From Enterococcus innesii (lineage in GTDB: Bacteria; Bacillota; Bacilli; Lactobacillales; Enterococcaceae), in assembly GCA_018982785.1 (NCBI GenBank), contig JAHHEN010000001.1, forward strand, positions 1 through 64,000: 64,000 bases of DNA, given 5' to 3'. The translations under genes and the position numbers were made by a program. The notes beneath the pieces are model-generated. The model did not search any database. It was not told the origin of the DNA and saw nothing but the letters and a program-made list of their open reading frames with translations. Shown piece by piece: positions 31,215 to 39,746 of the stretch; positions within the stretch are counted from its first letter, which is position 1, and the number at the start of each line of letters is the position of its first letter.

Positions 31215-33581
31215 CTATTGCTTTTTGAAAATACTTACAGCTACGCCACTTACAATGATCGTTCCTAAAACCACTAACCAGGCAGCACGTTTTTCATTCG
31301 TTTGCGGAAGCAAACCTCCATTATTTTGACTAGAAGTGGTGGTAGTCACTGAACCACCGACCTGATCACTGGATTGACTCGTTTGGCTCGTTGATGAATG
31401 ATCATTATTTGAATCGGTGGTACTTGGTTCCGTTGTACTTGGCTCCGTTGTGCTTGGTTCCGTTGTGCTTGGTTCTGTTGTGCTTGGCTCTGTCGTACTT
31501 GGTTCCGTCGTACTTGGTTCCGTTGTGCTTGGTTCCGTTGTACTTGGCTCCGTTGTGCTTGGTTCTGTTGTGCTTGGTTCTGTCGTACTTGGTTCCGTCG
31601 TACTTGGTTCCGTTGTGCTTGGTTCTGTTGTGCTTGGTTCTGTCGTACTTGGTTCGGCTGTACTTGGTTCGGTTGTACTTGGTTCGGTTGTACTTGGTTC
31701 GGTTGTACTTGGTTCGGTTGTACTTGGTTCTGTTGTGCTTGGCTCCGTTGTGCTTGGTTCTGTTGTGCTTGGTTCCGTTGTACTTGGCTCCGTCGTGCTC
31801 GGTTCTGTTGTACTTGGTTCTGTTGTGCTTGGTTCGGTCTCTTTCTTGGTATTTGTTAGAATAATCGTTTCACCATCGTTAGTAACTGTGCTTTCAAAGT
31901 CTTCAGGAACATTGATTTCTGTCACTGTATAACTGAAGTCTTCTCCCTGATTATTGTATTTGGGTAACACGAGTTGTTGACCATTAACAGGAACCTCACT
32001 GAGGGTGACTTGGAAATCGTCTTCCTTGCTCAAGGTCAGTGGATCGGAAATTTGCCAACCTTGTTCCGAGGTGGTGGTCATTCGTTGCACTTGGTATTCG
32101 ATCTGCTCTGGAATCTCGGCGGCAGAAACATTGACCCACTTCTTAAGGACATTTATCGAAACCACTGGCGCTTTAATCGATGGAATTGGAAAATCTACTG
32201 CTTCTCCGTCTACTTCTGGCACTAATGTGGTACGACCGTTACATAAAACCCATGTTTCTCCTTGGAATGAAGAGTCTTCAGTATCAAGGCGGATTTGATA
32301 GGTCAATGTAACTCGCTCGTTCTCACCCAAAGCAAGATTGCTGACAGTGATGGTTTGATTGGCTTCTGCTACTTGCACATTTGCCACTAGGTCAGGTGCT
32401 TCGACCCAAGTTCCTTGTTCATCTTTTCGCCATCCAACCAGTTGATAGTTATCGGAATCAAAACTACCTGCACCTTGTAGCAAGATTCCTGTACCCATTG
32501 GATCAGTGATCGTACCATTGGAGATTGTCTTATCGATTTTATTTGCGATTTCCGTCAACGCTGAACCTAAGCCAACCAGATTTTCATCTATCGTTAAATA
32601 ATTCCCTGATGATGTAGCTAAGTTTCGACCAATGTATTCCCCGCGAGAAGACGGAGCTGTAGCCACCGAATACATTGGAAAGCCCGCTTCCTTGATCGCG
32701 ACGATCGTGCCTAAAGTCGCGTCTGTCACTACCGAAGTACTGACAGGGATTGCAAGAGAATCCGAAGAAGATGAACTTGTCGTATGATACGCAGAATTAT
32801 CAGTTTGAAAATCTTTGACATAGCTTTGGGTGTGATAACCGTTATAGTCTGTGATCTCCCCCGTGTTAGGATAGGTAGTCGCTCCCTCTACAGGAAGATA
32901 ACTACGATTGGCACTATTATCACCAATATGGATAAAAAGTTTTTCAGCTTCTGGACGACTTTCCTCCAGCAAGAGCCGCTCACCTTCTAATAACCCTTTT
33001 TGCATGAATGTTCCGGAATGGGACTCTGCGGTTTGACGTAGAAACTGTTCTAAGTAATCGATATCTGTTGAAAAACCATTCGTGGAGTAAACATAGCGAT
33101 TATAGGCCACGATCCCGATTCGAATAGAGCCATTTGCTAATGAGTCTGCCAATTCCGTGCCAAATTGTTGCAAGCCTAACAACGCATTATTCAATTTTTC
33201 TCCAGTCATAGAAGAAGAAAAATCGACTACTAAAACTAAATCAACCGCATTGTTCGTTTGGTTTCCTTTAACATCAAGGGTGACGTCAAACAATCCTTGA
33301 TTTCCTGCAACTTCTTGCACACTTTTCTTTAAATACGCCTGATCATCATAATTGACATAATTCTCACTATCAAACTCGACTCCAGGTGCATTTCCATAAT
33401 CATAATTGTAGGTATCTCCAGCAGCCGTACCGTGGGTAAGGTAGTGCCCCGCTTGGTTCTCCTGATAGTCAAAATCATAGGTCGCCGCTTTCGCGCTGAC
33501 ACTGATCATACTCAATATAAAAGTACATAGGATCAGTAATAAGCGACTGTTTTTTTGGAACCAACCTTTTTTTTCTTCCAT
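31215..33581 (-). CDS. Cell-wall anchored VWA/Cna_B adhesin with EPSTT repeats
   Basis: 788 aa. It has a signal peptide (1-30), then a VWA domain with MIDAS DFSSS near residue 120, the NGSIRIGIVAYNR strand and a later MIDAS Asp. A Cna_B-type domain covers about residues 490-590 (SINVLKKWVNV...FSYTVTEINVP). It is followed by about 28 EPSTT repeats, LPQTN, a membrane helix and KKQ. The layout is a pilin-like or collagen-binding adhesin. The sorting motif ends in Asn, not Gly. GAGGAGTGATA precedes the ATG at 33581. It is divergent from Mga-like regulator 3. Confidence 0.9.
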   Translation of the reverse strand: MEEKKGWFQKNSRLLLILCTFILSMISVSAKAATYDFDYQENQAGHYLTHGTAAGDTYNYDYGNAPGVEFDSENYVNYDDQAYLKKSVQEVAGNQGLFDVTLDVKGNQTNNAVDLVLVVDFSSSMTGEKLNNALLGLQQFGTELADSLANGSIRIGIVAYNRYVYSTNGFSTDIDYLEQFLRQTAESHSGTFMQKGLLEGERLLLEESRPEAEKLFIHIGDNSANRSYLPVEGATTYPNTGEITDYNGYHTQSYVKDFQTDNSAYHTTSSSSSDSLAIPVSTSVVTDATLGTIVAIKEAGFPMYSVATAPSSRGEYIGRNLATSSGNYLTIDENLVGLGSALTEIANKIDKTISNGTITDPMGTGILLQGAGSFDSDNYQLVGWRKDEQGTWVEAPDLVANVQVAEANQTITVSNLALGENERVTLTYQIRLDTEDSSFQGETWVLCNGRTTLVPEVDGEAVDFPIPSIKAPVVSINVLKKWVNVSAAEIPEQIEYQVQRMTTTSEQGWQISDPLTLSKEDDFQVTLSEVPVNGQQLVLPKYNNQGEDFSYTVTEINVPEDFESTVTNDGETIILTNTKKETEPSTTEPSTTEPSTTEPSTTEPSTTEPSTTEPSTTEPSTTEPSTTEPSTTEPSTTEPSTAEPSTTEPSTTEPSTTEPSTTEPSTTEPSTTEPSTTEPSTTEPSTTEPSTTEPSTTEPSTTEPSTTEPSTTEPSTTEPSTTDSNNDHSSTSQTSQSSDQVGGSVTTTTSSQNNGGLLPQTNEKRAAWLVVLGTIIVSGVAVSIFKKQ
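31421..31837 (-). repeat. 15 bp tandem repeat array encoding EPSTT
   Basis: About 28 in-frame copies of a 15 bp unit (plus strand GGTTCCGTTGTACTT and variants). Third-position variants (C/T/G) form a mosaic, and a single EPSTA unit is present. Copy number is likely to vary between strains and could be miscounted by assembly. Confidence 0.9.
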
Positions 33582-33728
33582 TTCTATCACTCCTCTTATT
33601 TCCAATCATTTCTTCCTGTTTGCTAGCGCAAAAGCTTATTCTTTTACCAGACCACAGTATAGAGCATCCCAGCCCTGAAAAGAGACAAAAAAATGTCAAT
33701 TTCCTATGCAAAAAAATATCCTTTTTTA

Positions 33729-33737
33729 TGCTATGAT
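33729..33737 (+). promoter_or_regulatory. Extended -10 promoter of Mga-like regulator 3
   Basis: TGC-TATGAT at 33729-33737, about 45 bp before the ATG at 33781. Confidence 0.5.
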
Positions 33738-33780
33738 GAAGATGAATCATCAATAGTGTAAGGAGATAGGAGGTCCTTTG

Positions 33781-35289
33781 ATGGAACGATTCTACACTTT
33801 TTTTGGGAGTAGTCTGAAAAAAGACCTCGATTTATTGCGTTTCTTGTATTTACAAAAACGTTTTGTCCCAATTGAAGAAATCAGTGCCACCCTTGCTCTT
33901 GATCGCCGCTCAATCCAAAAAAGTTTCATAGCGTTAACAAAACAGCTTGAGCAAAATGCCGAGGAAAAACACCCCATCTTACTGGCCAAACATGGAGCTG
34001 GATATAAATTTAACGGAAACAAAACAGACTATAAACATCTGTTACGACAACTACTAGCAAAGAATCCTTTTTTTCAATTATTAGAAACATTGCTCCTGCA
34101 TAATGAGATTAATGTGGTTCAATTTGCTAACGATTATTTTTTCTCGGAGTCTACTGTGCGCAAAAGAGTCTATGAGCTGGAGAATCTCTTGGCACCTTTA
34201 GGCTTTACATTAAAAAAATCCAAAGGAAATGTACAGCTGAATGGTGATGAAGCGCGCATTCGCTATTTTATGGTCGCCTTCTTTTGGCGTACTTTTTCAG
34301 GTGTTGATTGGCCTTTCAATCGTCTCTCTCAAAGCAAATGTGAGGAGATCGCTCGAGCTTTCTATCGCAACAATCACATACCTTTTAACACGATTGAATT
34401 GAAACAGACGACCTATATACTAGCCGTAATCTGTTTGCGTTTCCGCCAAGGTCAAACGATTGCCGAAGAAAAGTTACAGCTCCAACCACCATTAAAGGGC
34501 TTAGACTTAACCTTATTTCAACAATCAACGAATCCAGAAACACCGATTTTTACCCAACTGTCACAGGAGTTAATGACTCACTTTTTTCTGAATGAAAAAG
34601 AATGTCAGTTTTGCTTTTTGTGGCTGATGTCCAATCTAGAGCGAACGTTTCCAGAGGAGCAACTGAATTGTTATTTTCCTTCGAAAAAAACGAGTGACCA
34701 GCAATTTACTACGATTCAAAAAGCACTGGCTTCAATGACTTCGCCAGCTGAAAAGATGGTCATTTCCCAACCACGTAAACAAGTCATTTTGAATACGATC
34801 CTGAATGGGATATTATCCGTCGAACTGTTTGGCGAAACTGTTCATACGCTAGCGGGCTATAACACAGCTCAGTTCCTTACCGAACATTTTCCGAATTTGC
34901 AACTGCATTCCGAACAATTGCTAGCTTATCTAAAAGTCTATCACGAGGATTTGGAAAAACGCAAAGGACTGGCTTTGTATGTAGCAACAGCCTGGACGCT
35001 GATTTTACCTCCAGCTCGCTTTCAGCAAGTCATTCGAATCAAGTTAGAAACGGACCTGCCTTTCGCACTTTCTTTAGCAATTAAGGAGTTGATCCAAACG
35101 CCTTTTCAAGGTTTCTATAACCTCGATCTGCGGGATCACTTTGAAGACGATGATTATGATCTTTGTATCAGTACATCACCATTGACCGCAACATCGGCAG
35201 AAATACCGGTAATATTGATCAATGCACAGATCACCTTGCCAGACCTATTAGCGATCCACCAAGCCATCGAGGGCGTATTGCGAAAATAG
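33781..35289 (+). CDS. Mga-like transcriptional regulator 3
   Basis: 502 aa. HTH segments at about residues 28-48 (VPIEEISATLALDRRSIQKS) and 110-135 (NVVQFANDYFFSESTVRKRVYEL) are followed by a helical middle. The C-terminal EIIB-like part has a diverged DLCISTSPL signature. It is the most distant of the paralogues in the window. AGGAGG lies 7 bases before the ATG at 33781. Divergence from the VWA adhesin gene (175 bp between starts) suggests it controls that gene. Confidence 0.8.
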   Translation: MERFYTFFGSSLKKDLDLLRFLYLQKRFVPIEEISATLALDRRSIQKSFIALTKQLEQNAEEKHPILLAKHGAGYKFNGNKTDYKHLLRQLLAKNPFFQLLETLLLHNEINVVQFANDYFFSESTVRKRVYELENLLAPLGFTLKKSKGNVQLNGDEARIRYFMVAFFWRTFSGVDWPFNRLSQSKCEEIARAFYRNNHIPFNTIELKQTTYILAVICLRFRQGQTIAEEKLQLQPPLKGLDLTLFQQSTNPETPIFTQLSQELMTHFFLNEKECQFCFLWLMSNLERTFPEEQLNCYFPSKKTSDQQFTTIQKALASMTSPAEKMVISQPRKQVILNTILNGILSVELFGETVHTLAGYNTAQFLTEHFPNLQLHSEQLLAYLKVYHEDLEKRKGLALYVATAWTLILPPARFQQVIRIKLETDLPFALSLAIKELIQTPFQGFYNLDLRDHFEDDDYDLCISTSPLTATSAEIPVILINAQITLPDLLAIHQAIEGVLRK

Positions 35290-35321
35290 CCCAGGATTGG
35301 ATACTTCCTAAAATCAGCCCA

Positions 35322-35364
35322 AAAACGGCTAAGTAGCTTCCTAAAAAGCTACTTAGCCGTTAGT
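35322..35364 (+). terminator. Terminator of Mga-like regulator 3
   Basis: A perfect stem AACGGCTAAGTAGCTT / AAGCTACTTAGCCGTT has a 6 nt loop. The T-run is weak, so it may also act for the opposite strand. Confidence 0.75.
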
Positions 35365-35425
35365 TGTTTCTCGAAATTTATTTCGTGAATACAAAAAATG
35401 AAGTTCTTGACGAACAGAAAGACGA

Positions 35426-35809
35426 TTATTCTTCACTCATATAAATCAAACCGACTTTGGGTTTTTGAGTGACTTTCAGTCCTGTGATTTCACGATAGAA
35501 AAAGCGATGCTCTTTCCGAATCATGGCAATGATCTCTTCTTCAGTTAGGCCTAGATCAGTGACTAAGTCATCTTTCCCATGATTGCAAAGCTCCAATAAA
35601 ATTTGAAGTTGCGCATCGATCGCTAATAGTTTGGCCCACTGAACAAAAAGATTCTCGTACTTTTTATTAAACACAGCTAGAAACGTTTCCGAAAGTTCTT
35701 GGAAATATCCATATATTTTAGGAAAGTGTTGAAACACCTCTCTTTGATTGAGTTCTTTTTGGAAATATGCCAAATAATCTGTTGCATTGTCTATTTTTCT
35801 CGCCTGCAT
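35426..35809 (-). CDS. Small protein of unknown family, paralogue A
   Basis: 127 aa, soluble and helical, no signal peptide. I do not recognise it. Its C-terminal 80 residues clearly align with the protein at 37857-38219 (KYEN, IDAQLQ, EEEI, GLIYMSE/GLIYLSE). Both sit directly 3' of a Mga-like gene on the opposite strand, or between two of them, suggesting a shared role with the regulators. AAGGAGAAGAAGG precedes the ATG at 35809. Confidence 0.75.
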   Translation of the reverse strand: MQARKIDNATDYLAYFQKELNQREVFQHFPKIYGYFQELSETFLAVFNKKYENLFVQWAKLLAIDAQLQILLELCNHGKDDLVTDLGLTEEEIIAMIRKEHRFFYREITGLKVTQKPKVGLIYMSEE

Positions 35810-36208
35810 ACCTTCTTCTCCTTTGTTCCTGCTTTCATAGAAAACATTTTTACTAAGTTTCCTCTATTTTCAACCATTGCATTCCATTTTACGTATTTAC
35901 CTTTAGAGCGAACATTTTATGACTAACTTCTAAAGCAAAAAACTTGGTTAACATGCGCTGACTCTTAGTTTCGATAAAAATCCTGCCTTTTTTACTAGCG
36001 ATTGGCTCAAGAAACGATTTATATGATTACTATAGCGTCAAATGTCCGTGAAAAAAAATACTAAATTTCACCAGCCGGTGAAATTTTTCACTAGAATAAT
36101 GTTCCTTCATCTTTTATTCAGTCAGAGAAAGAGACGAAATTTCATATGTAAAGCAACAAAAAAAAAGCCCTTTTTCACCTACCACCTATTTTTAGAGGAG
36201 AGGTTTTC
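35810..36208 (+). other. Intergenic region upstream of Mga-like regulator 4
   Basis: About 400 bp of AT-rich sequence between divergent genes. It contains the nested inverted repeat at 36048-36091 and no supported ORF. Confidence 0.5.
36048..36091 (+). promoter_or_regulatory. Nested inverted repeat upstream of Mga-like regulator 4
   Basis: The inner repeat has perfect 10 bp arms AAATTTCACC and GGTGAAATTT (36063-36086) around AGCC. An outer pair GTGAAAAA / TTTTTCAC (36048 and 36084-36091) flanks it. It lies about 120 bp before the start codon and is not followed by a good T-run beyond T5, so an operator is more likely than a terminator. Confidence 0.55.
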
Positions 36209-37696
36209 ATGAAAAAATTTCAATTAAAGTTTTTCAGAAATCGATCATTGATTCGAAAAATACAGTTACTGAGTGAATTTGAAAAAAATGATACTTATAG
36301 CTTAAAAGGCCTAGCAACGATCACCCAAAGCAGCAAGCGAACCCTAATCACTGATATTCAAACGCTCCGCGAGTTCTTCAAAGATTCTCTTGCGATTCAC
36401 TCAACAAAATTTGGTTATTCCATTGAAGAAATTGATCCCGACGGTTATTTAAAGCAAAAACAGCTTCTTGTCAAAGACGAACCCATTTTTCAACTGCTAG
36501 AAAGCTTTTTTTTCAACGAAAAGTATTCTTTACTTGATTGGAGTCTCGCATTAAACTTATCCGAGCAAGCACTGTTGAATTACTTTAAGAAAATAAATAC
36601 TTACTTAGCACCTTTTCACTTGCAAATCGTCACAAATCCCGTCGTATTGATTGGTTCGGAAATCAACGTTCGCCAGTTCTTTTTTGTTTTTTATTATGAA
36701 TCAGCGATTAACGTAAACACACTGTTCCCCTCGATTGACGTGCAAAATACTGTGATAGAAATAACTCGATGCTGGCAGGATAAAACCCAACTGGCTTCCG
36801 CCTTTTCCTATTTCTCTTATATTCTCTATATCGCTATTGAACGCAACAAAAATGGCTTACAGGTCCATCTTTCTGCAGAGCTGAAAAACTTTTACGACCA
36901 AAGCAAGCCATTTTTTCAATTAGAATCTTTACATGCCATTATTGAACGTTTCTTTGATTGTACGTTTCCTGAAGAAGAAATCATCTTTTTATTTATCTGT
37001 CTGATTTGTCGGCAAAAAATCAACCAACCTGCCCTACTAACAAGTGAGCTTGTTTGCGAACAATGGCCTGAAATCAAACAACTAGCCCATGACTTTTATA
37101 AAGAAAATCGTGGCTCATCATTTGATGAAAGTAAGGACTTAGTATGGTTAGAGAGCTTTTTCATCCGACTGAAATTAAGAGAGCTACTCTCTCCAACAAT
37201 GAATGTCGCCATCGATGATTTAACGCAATTCGTCAAGGAAAAATTCACTGATGAATACCAAAAAAACCAATTCTTTTTAAACCATCACGAACTTGTCAAA
37301 CGATTCTACGATCCGACTTACCTAGATGATATTTGCGTCAGTCTGACGCTGCATATGGAAGCGATCAAAGAAGAAAATTGGGGGCGGCAACGAACGATCG
37401 CGATCATTTTCGAAGGAAATGAGTATGCTTGTGAATATGCGGAAAGTATCATCCGAAAATACTTGGCACCTTTTCATACGCTTTATTATCCTGACGCCGG
37501 CGAATTATCGCCAGAATATCTCCAAGAAAAGAACATCGATCTACTGGTCACCAACTATTCCGAATACACCACAGAGTTTTTGCTTGAAGTGGAATGCGTG
37601 TTGTTGAAGTCATTTCCTGACGCTACCGATTGGAATCGACTACTTAAGCAAATCAATCCACGAATCTTGCGTTTGGTTGTATTAGACAATGTGTAA
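36209..37696 (+). CDS. Mga-like transcriptional regulator 4
   Basis: 495 aa. N-terminal HTH (YSLKGLATITQSSKRTLITDIQTL), second HTH (YSLLDWSLALNLSEQALLNYF), a helical PRD-like middle, and an EIIB-like C-terminus with RTIAIIFEGNE and DLLVTNYSEY. There is no EIIB phosphocysteine loop. GAGGAGAGG precedes the ATG at 36209. It is flanked by the two unknown paralogous small genes on the opposite strand. Confidence 0.85.
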   Translation: MKKFQLKFFRNRSLIRKIQLLSEFEKNDTYSLKGLATITQSSKRTLITDIQTLREFFKDSLAIHSTKFGYSIEEIDPDGYLKQKQLLVKDEPIFQLLESFFFNEKYSLLDWSLALNLSEQALLNYFKKINTYLAPFHLQIVTNPVVLIGSEINVRQFFFVFYYESAINVNTLFPSIDVQNTVIEITRCWQDKTQLASAFSYFSYILYIAIERNKNGLQVHLSAELKNFYDQSKPFFQLESLHAIIERFFDCTFPEEEIIFLFICLICRQKINQPALLTSELVCEQWPEIKQLAHDFYKENRGSSFDESKDLVWLESFFIRLKLRELLSPTMNVAIDDLTQFVKEKFTDEYQKNQFFLNHHELVKRFYDPTYLDDICVSLTLHMEAIKEENWGRQRTIAIIFEGNEYACEYAESIIRKYLAPFHTLYYPDAGELSPEYLQEKNIDLLVTNYSEYTTEFLLEVECVLLKSFPDATDWNRLLKQINPRILRLVVLDNV

Positions 37697-37820
37697 GTCA
37701 GATCGCTAGATTTTTCTTCCTATATACGTATACAACATAACGCTCTTCAGATAATCAGTTATACCAAACGATGCTAGCTTTTTTCCAAATCAATCAAACA
37801 CGATGATATATATTATTTAA

Positions 37821-37847
37821 ACTCTGACCGTCTTGATCGATCAGAGT
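37821..37847. terminator. Weak convergent hairpin
   Basis: ACTCTGA and TCAGAGT arms, 13 nt loop, between the convergent Mga-like gene and paralogue B; the T-run is poor. Confidence 0.4.
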
Positions 37848-37856
37848 CTATCTTTA

Positions 37857-38219
37857 CTATTTTTCGCTGAGATAAATCAAGCCATGTGGCGCTTTTTGAT
37901 TCGTCCCAATCCCTGCCATTTGTCTGTAATAAACATTTTTGTCTTTTTTGATCATTTCGACGATCTCTTCTTCTGCTAATTCGATTTCCTTAAAAAAATC
38001 ATGTCGAAAAAAATCTAAAAACATTTGTAACTGAGCATCGATCTCTAACAAATCAGCGATTTGTTGGAGAACATTCTCGTATTTTGTATAACAAATTTCT
38101 TTGAATCGTGTCTGCAACTCGGTGCACACCTGTTTGATCAAAGGATATTCCTGTAAGTAACAAAGCTCACTATAATTTTTCAAATAGGCTTCTGGTGTCA
38201 CATGTCCTTTTTTCATCAT
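37857..38219 (-). CDS. Small protein of unknown family, paralogue B
   Basis: About 120 aa, helical and soluble, related to the protein at 35426-35809 over its whole length: TPEAYLKNYSEL aligns with ATDYLAYFQKEL, and IDAQLQMFLDFF with IDAQLQILLELC. It ends GLIYLSEK. The start is uncertain: the frame is open to a GTG at 38261, but the ATG at 38219 aligns with the paralogue's start and has AGGA upstream. It lies 53 bp downstream of the frameshifted Mga-like regulator 5, on the same strand. Confidence 0.7.
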   Translation of the reverse strand: MMKKGHVTPEAYLKNYSELCYLQEYPLIKQVCTELQTRFKEICYTKYENVLQQIADLLEIDAQLQMFLDFFRHDFFKEIELAEEEIVEMIKKDKNVYYRQMAGIGTNQKAPHGLIYLSEK

Positions 38220-38272
38220 GATTGCATCATTCCTATCTTTCATCTGAATATATTTTTGCACATAGACAAGGG

Positions 38273-39732
38273 CTAAAGTTTAAAATCGATCAGTGACATG
38301 AGTCTGCGCCAATCAGTTGAGTTCGGGATTTTATTGAATAATAAATAGACTCCTGAACAAGAAAAATTCGACATATGCTCGTTATAATTGGTAACGATAA
38401 TATCAAATTGGTTCGCTTCAAAATAGCCAGGATTAATATCTAACACATTAGGAAAATAGAGTTTTTGGTAGCTGCCAAGATACTTACGTGCTGTGACTTG
38501 AATCCGTTGAGAAATAAATTGATTTCCTTCCAATAGAAATGCGATTTTTTTGGGCTTTCCCCAGTACAATTCTTTGACACAGTCCATGTGAATCGTTAAG
38601 ACTGCGCTGATATCCACGATCATTTCTAAAGACAAGCCTTTTAGATGCTTGAATTGCTTTTGTAAAAACGTGGTGTTTTGTGCCAACTCTTCGGGAAATT
38701 GTTTTTTAACAAATGAAATCAAATCTGGAATCACTTTATTCAAGACCGGGGAAAGTTTGTTCTTTAGTAAGACTGTAGCAAAAAAGGAATGAATCAAAAC
38801 CGTGCTGTATTCAAACGCATAGGGCGGTACCACTACTTCCTTTAGATAGCGTTGGGTTAATTGCAGGATCTGAGAATCTCTGCCTAGCTTGTTGCAAAAA
38901 TTTCTTTCCATCTCAATATCAAACACAGTCCGCTTCCCCATAGATAAAGCATAAAAGTAGATGATTTCTTTTTCGGCGATCGTTGTTTGTAAATGATGCG
39001 ACAGCATCGTCTTTAAATTTTTCAGCTCGAGATAATACTCTTTGCGAAACTGTTTTACGATGGCTGGATCGATCGTGACGTAATGCCCATGAGAGGTTCT
39101 TTCTAAAATGATATATAGCATGTAACTGATTTCCTCAAAGGCGAGATTAGAGAAATTGCTGTCGAATTCTTCTTTTTTTAAATTTAGACCGATCTCATGA
39201 ATAATCAACGGTGGAAATACGGTATGAGGAGTACTGTCGGATTCATAAAAAAATTCAGAAAAAAGTGCCGGATATTGACTTCTGCTCCCACCAGATCGAC
39301 AGTGGTTTTGTTCAACGTCAATTGATATTGCGCTAAAATGGGATCAATCTTTCTGAAATAACGCATCAGTGTGGCAGGAGAAATAAACAAAATGTCTGAC
39401 CATTCATTGATTGTCAATATTTCACCTAAGAAAATGCTCTCAAAGATGCGAAACAACGGTTCATTACTGATTAAATTCCGCTTTTTTTCTAAGTAGCTCT
39501 CTGCATCAATAATTTGTAACTGATACCCACTATTTGTCGTTTCCATTTCAATCGAGGCTTCGAAGTAATCTTTTATATTTTGTAGATCTTCAATAATGGT
39601 TCGACTAGAGCTTTTGATCACTTTTGACAACCCACGAATTGGTACGTGAGAGGCATGCTCCATGTGTTCTAGCAGATGTAGCCACCTTAGCGTCGTTTTA
39701 CTAATGACAAAAGATGATTGGAATTGTCTCAT
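38273..39732 (-). pseudogene. Mga-like transcriptional regulator 5, frameshifted
   Basis: Two frames (39732-39205 and 39208-38273) form one ~487 aa Mga-like protein. HTH segments are VPIRGLSKVIKSSSRTIIEDL and LTINEWSDILFISPATLMRYF; the C-terminal domain has KKIAFLLEGNQ and DIIVTNYNEH. One A missing from the A7 run at 39247-39253 (plus strand) breaks it; adding it gives the family block FFYESDSTPHTVFPP, present in regulators 1 and 7. It starts 14 bp after the wecB stop with GTAGAGGAAGG between, so it is probably the last gene of the polysaccharide operon. Confidence 0.85.
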
Positions 39733-39746
39733 AGATTCGCCTTCCT

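Noticed and set aside
31421-31837. CRISPR-like array
   Set aside because: The units are 15 bp, directly contiguous and in frame with a surface protein; there are no spacers and no cas genes.
31391-31932. Long plus-strand ORFs made of VLGSV or LVPLCLV repeats
   Set aside because: They are antisense readings of the 15 bp EPSTT repeat array, which keeps all frames open; there is no ribosome site or family match.
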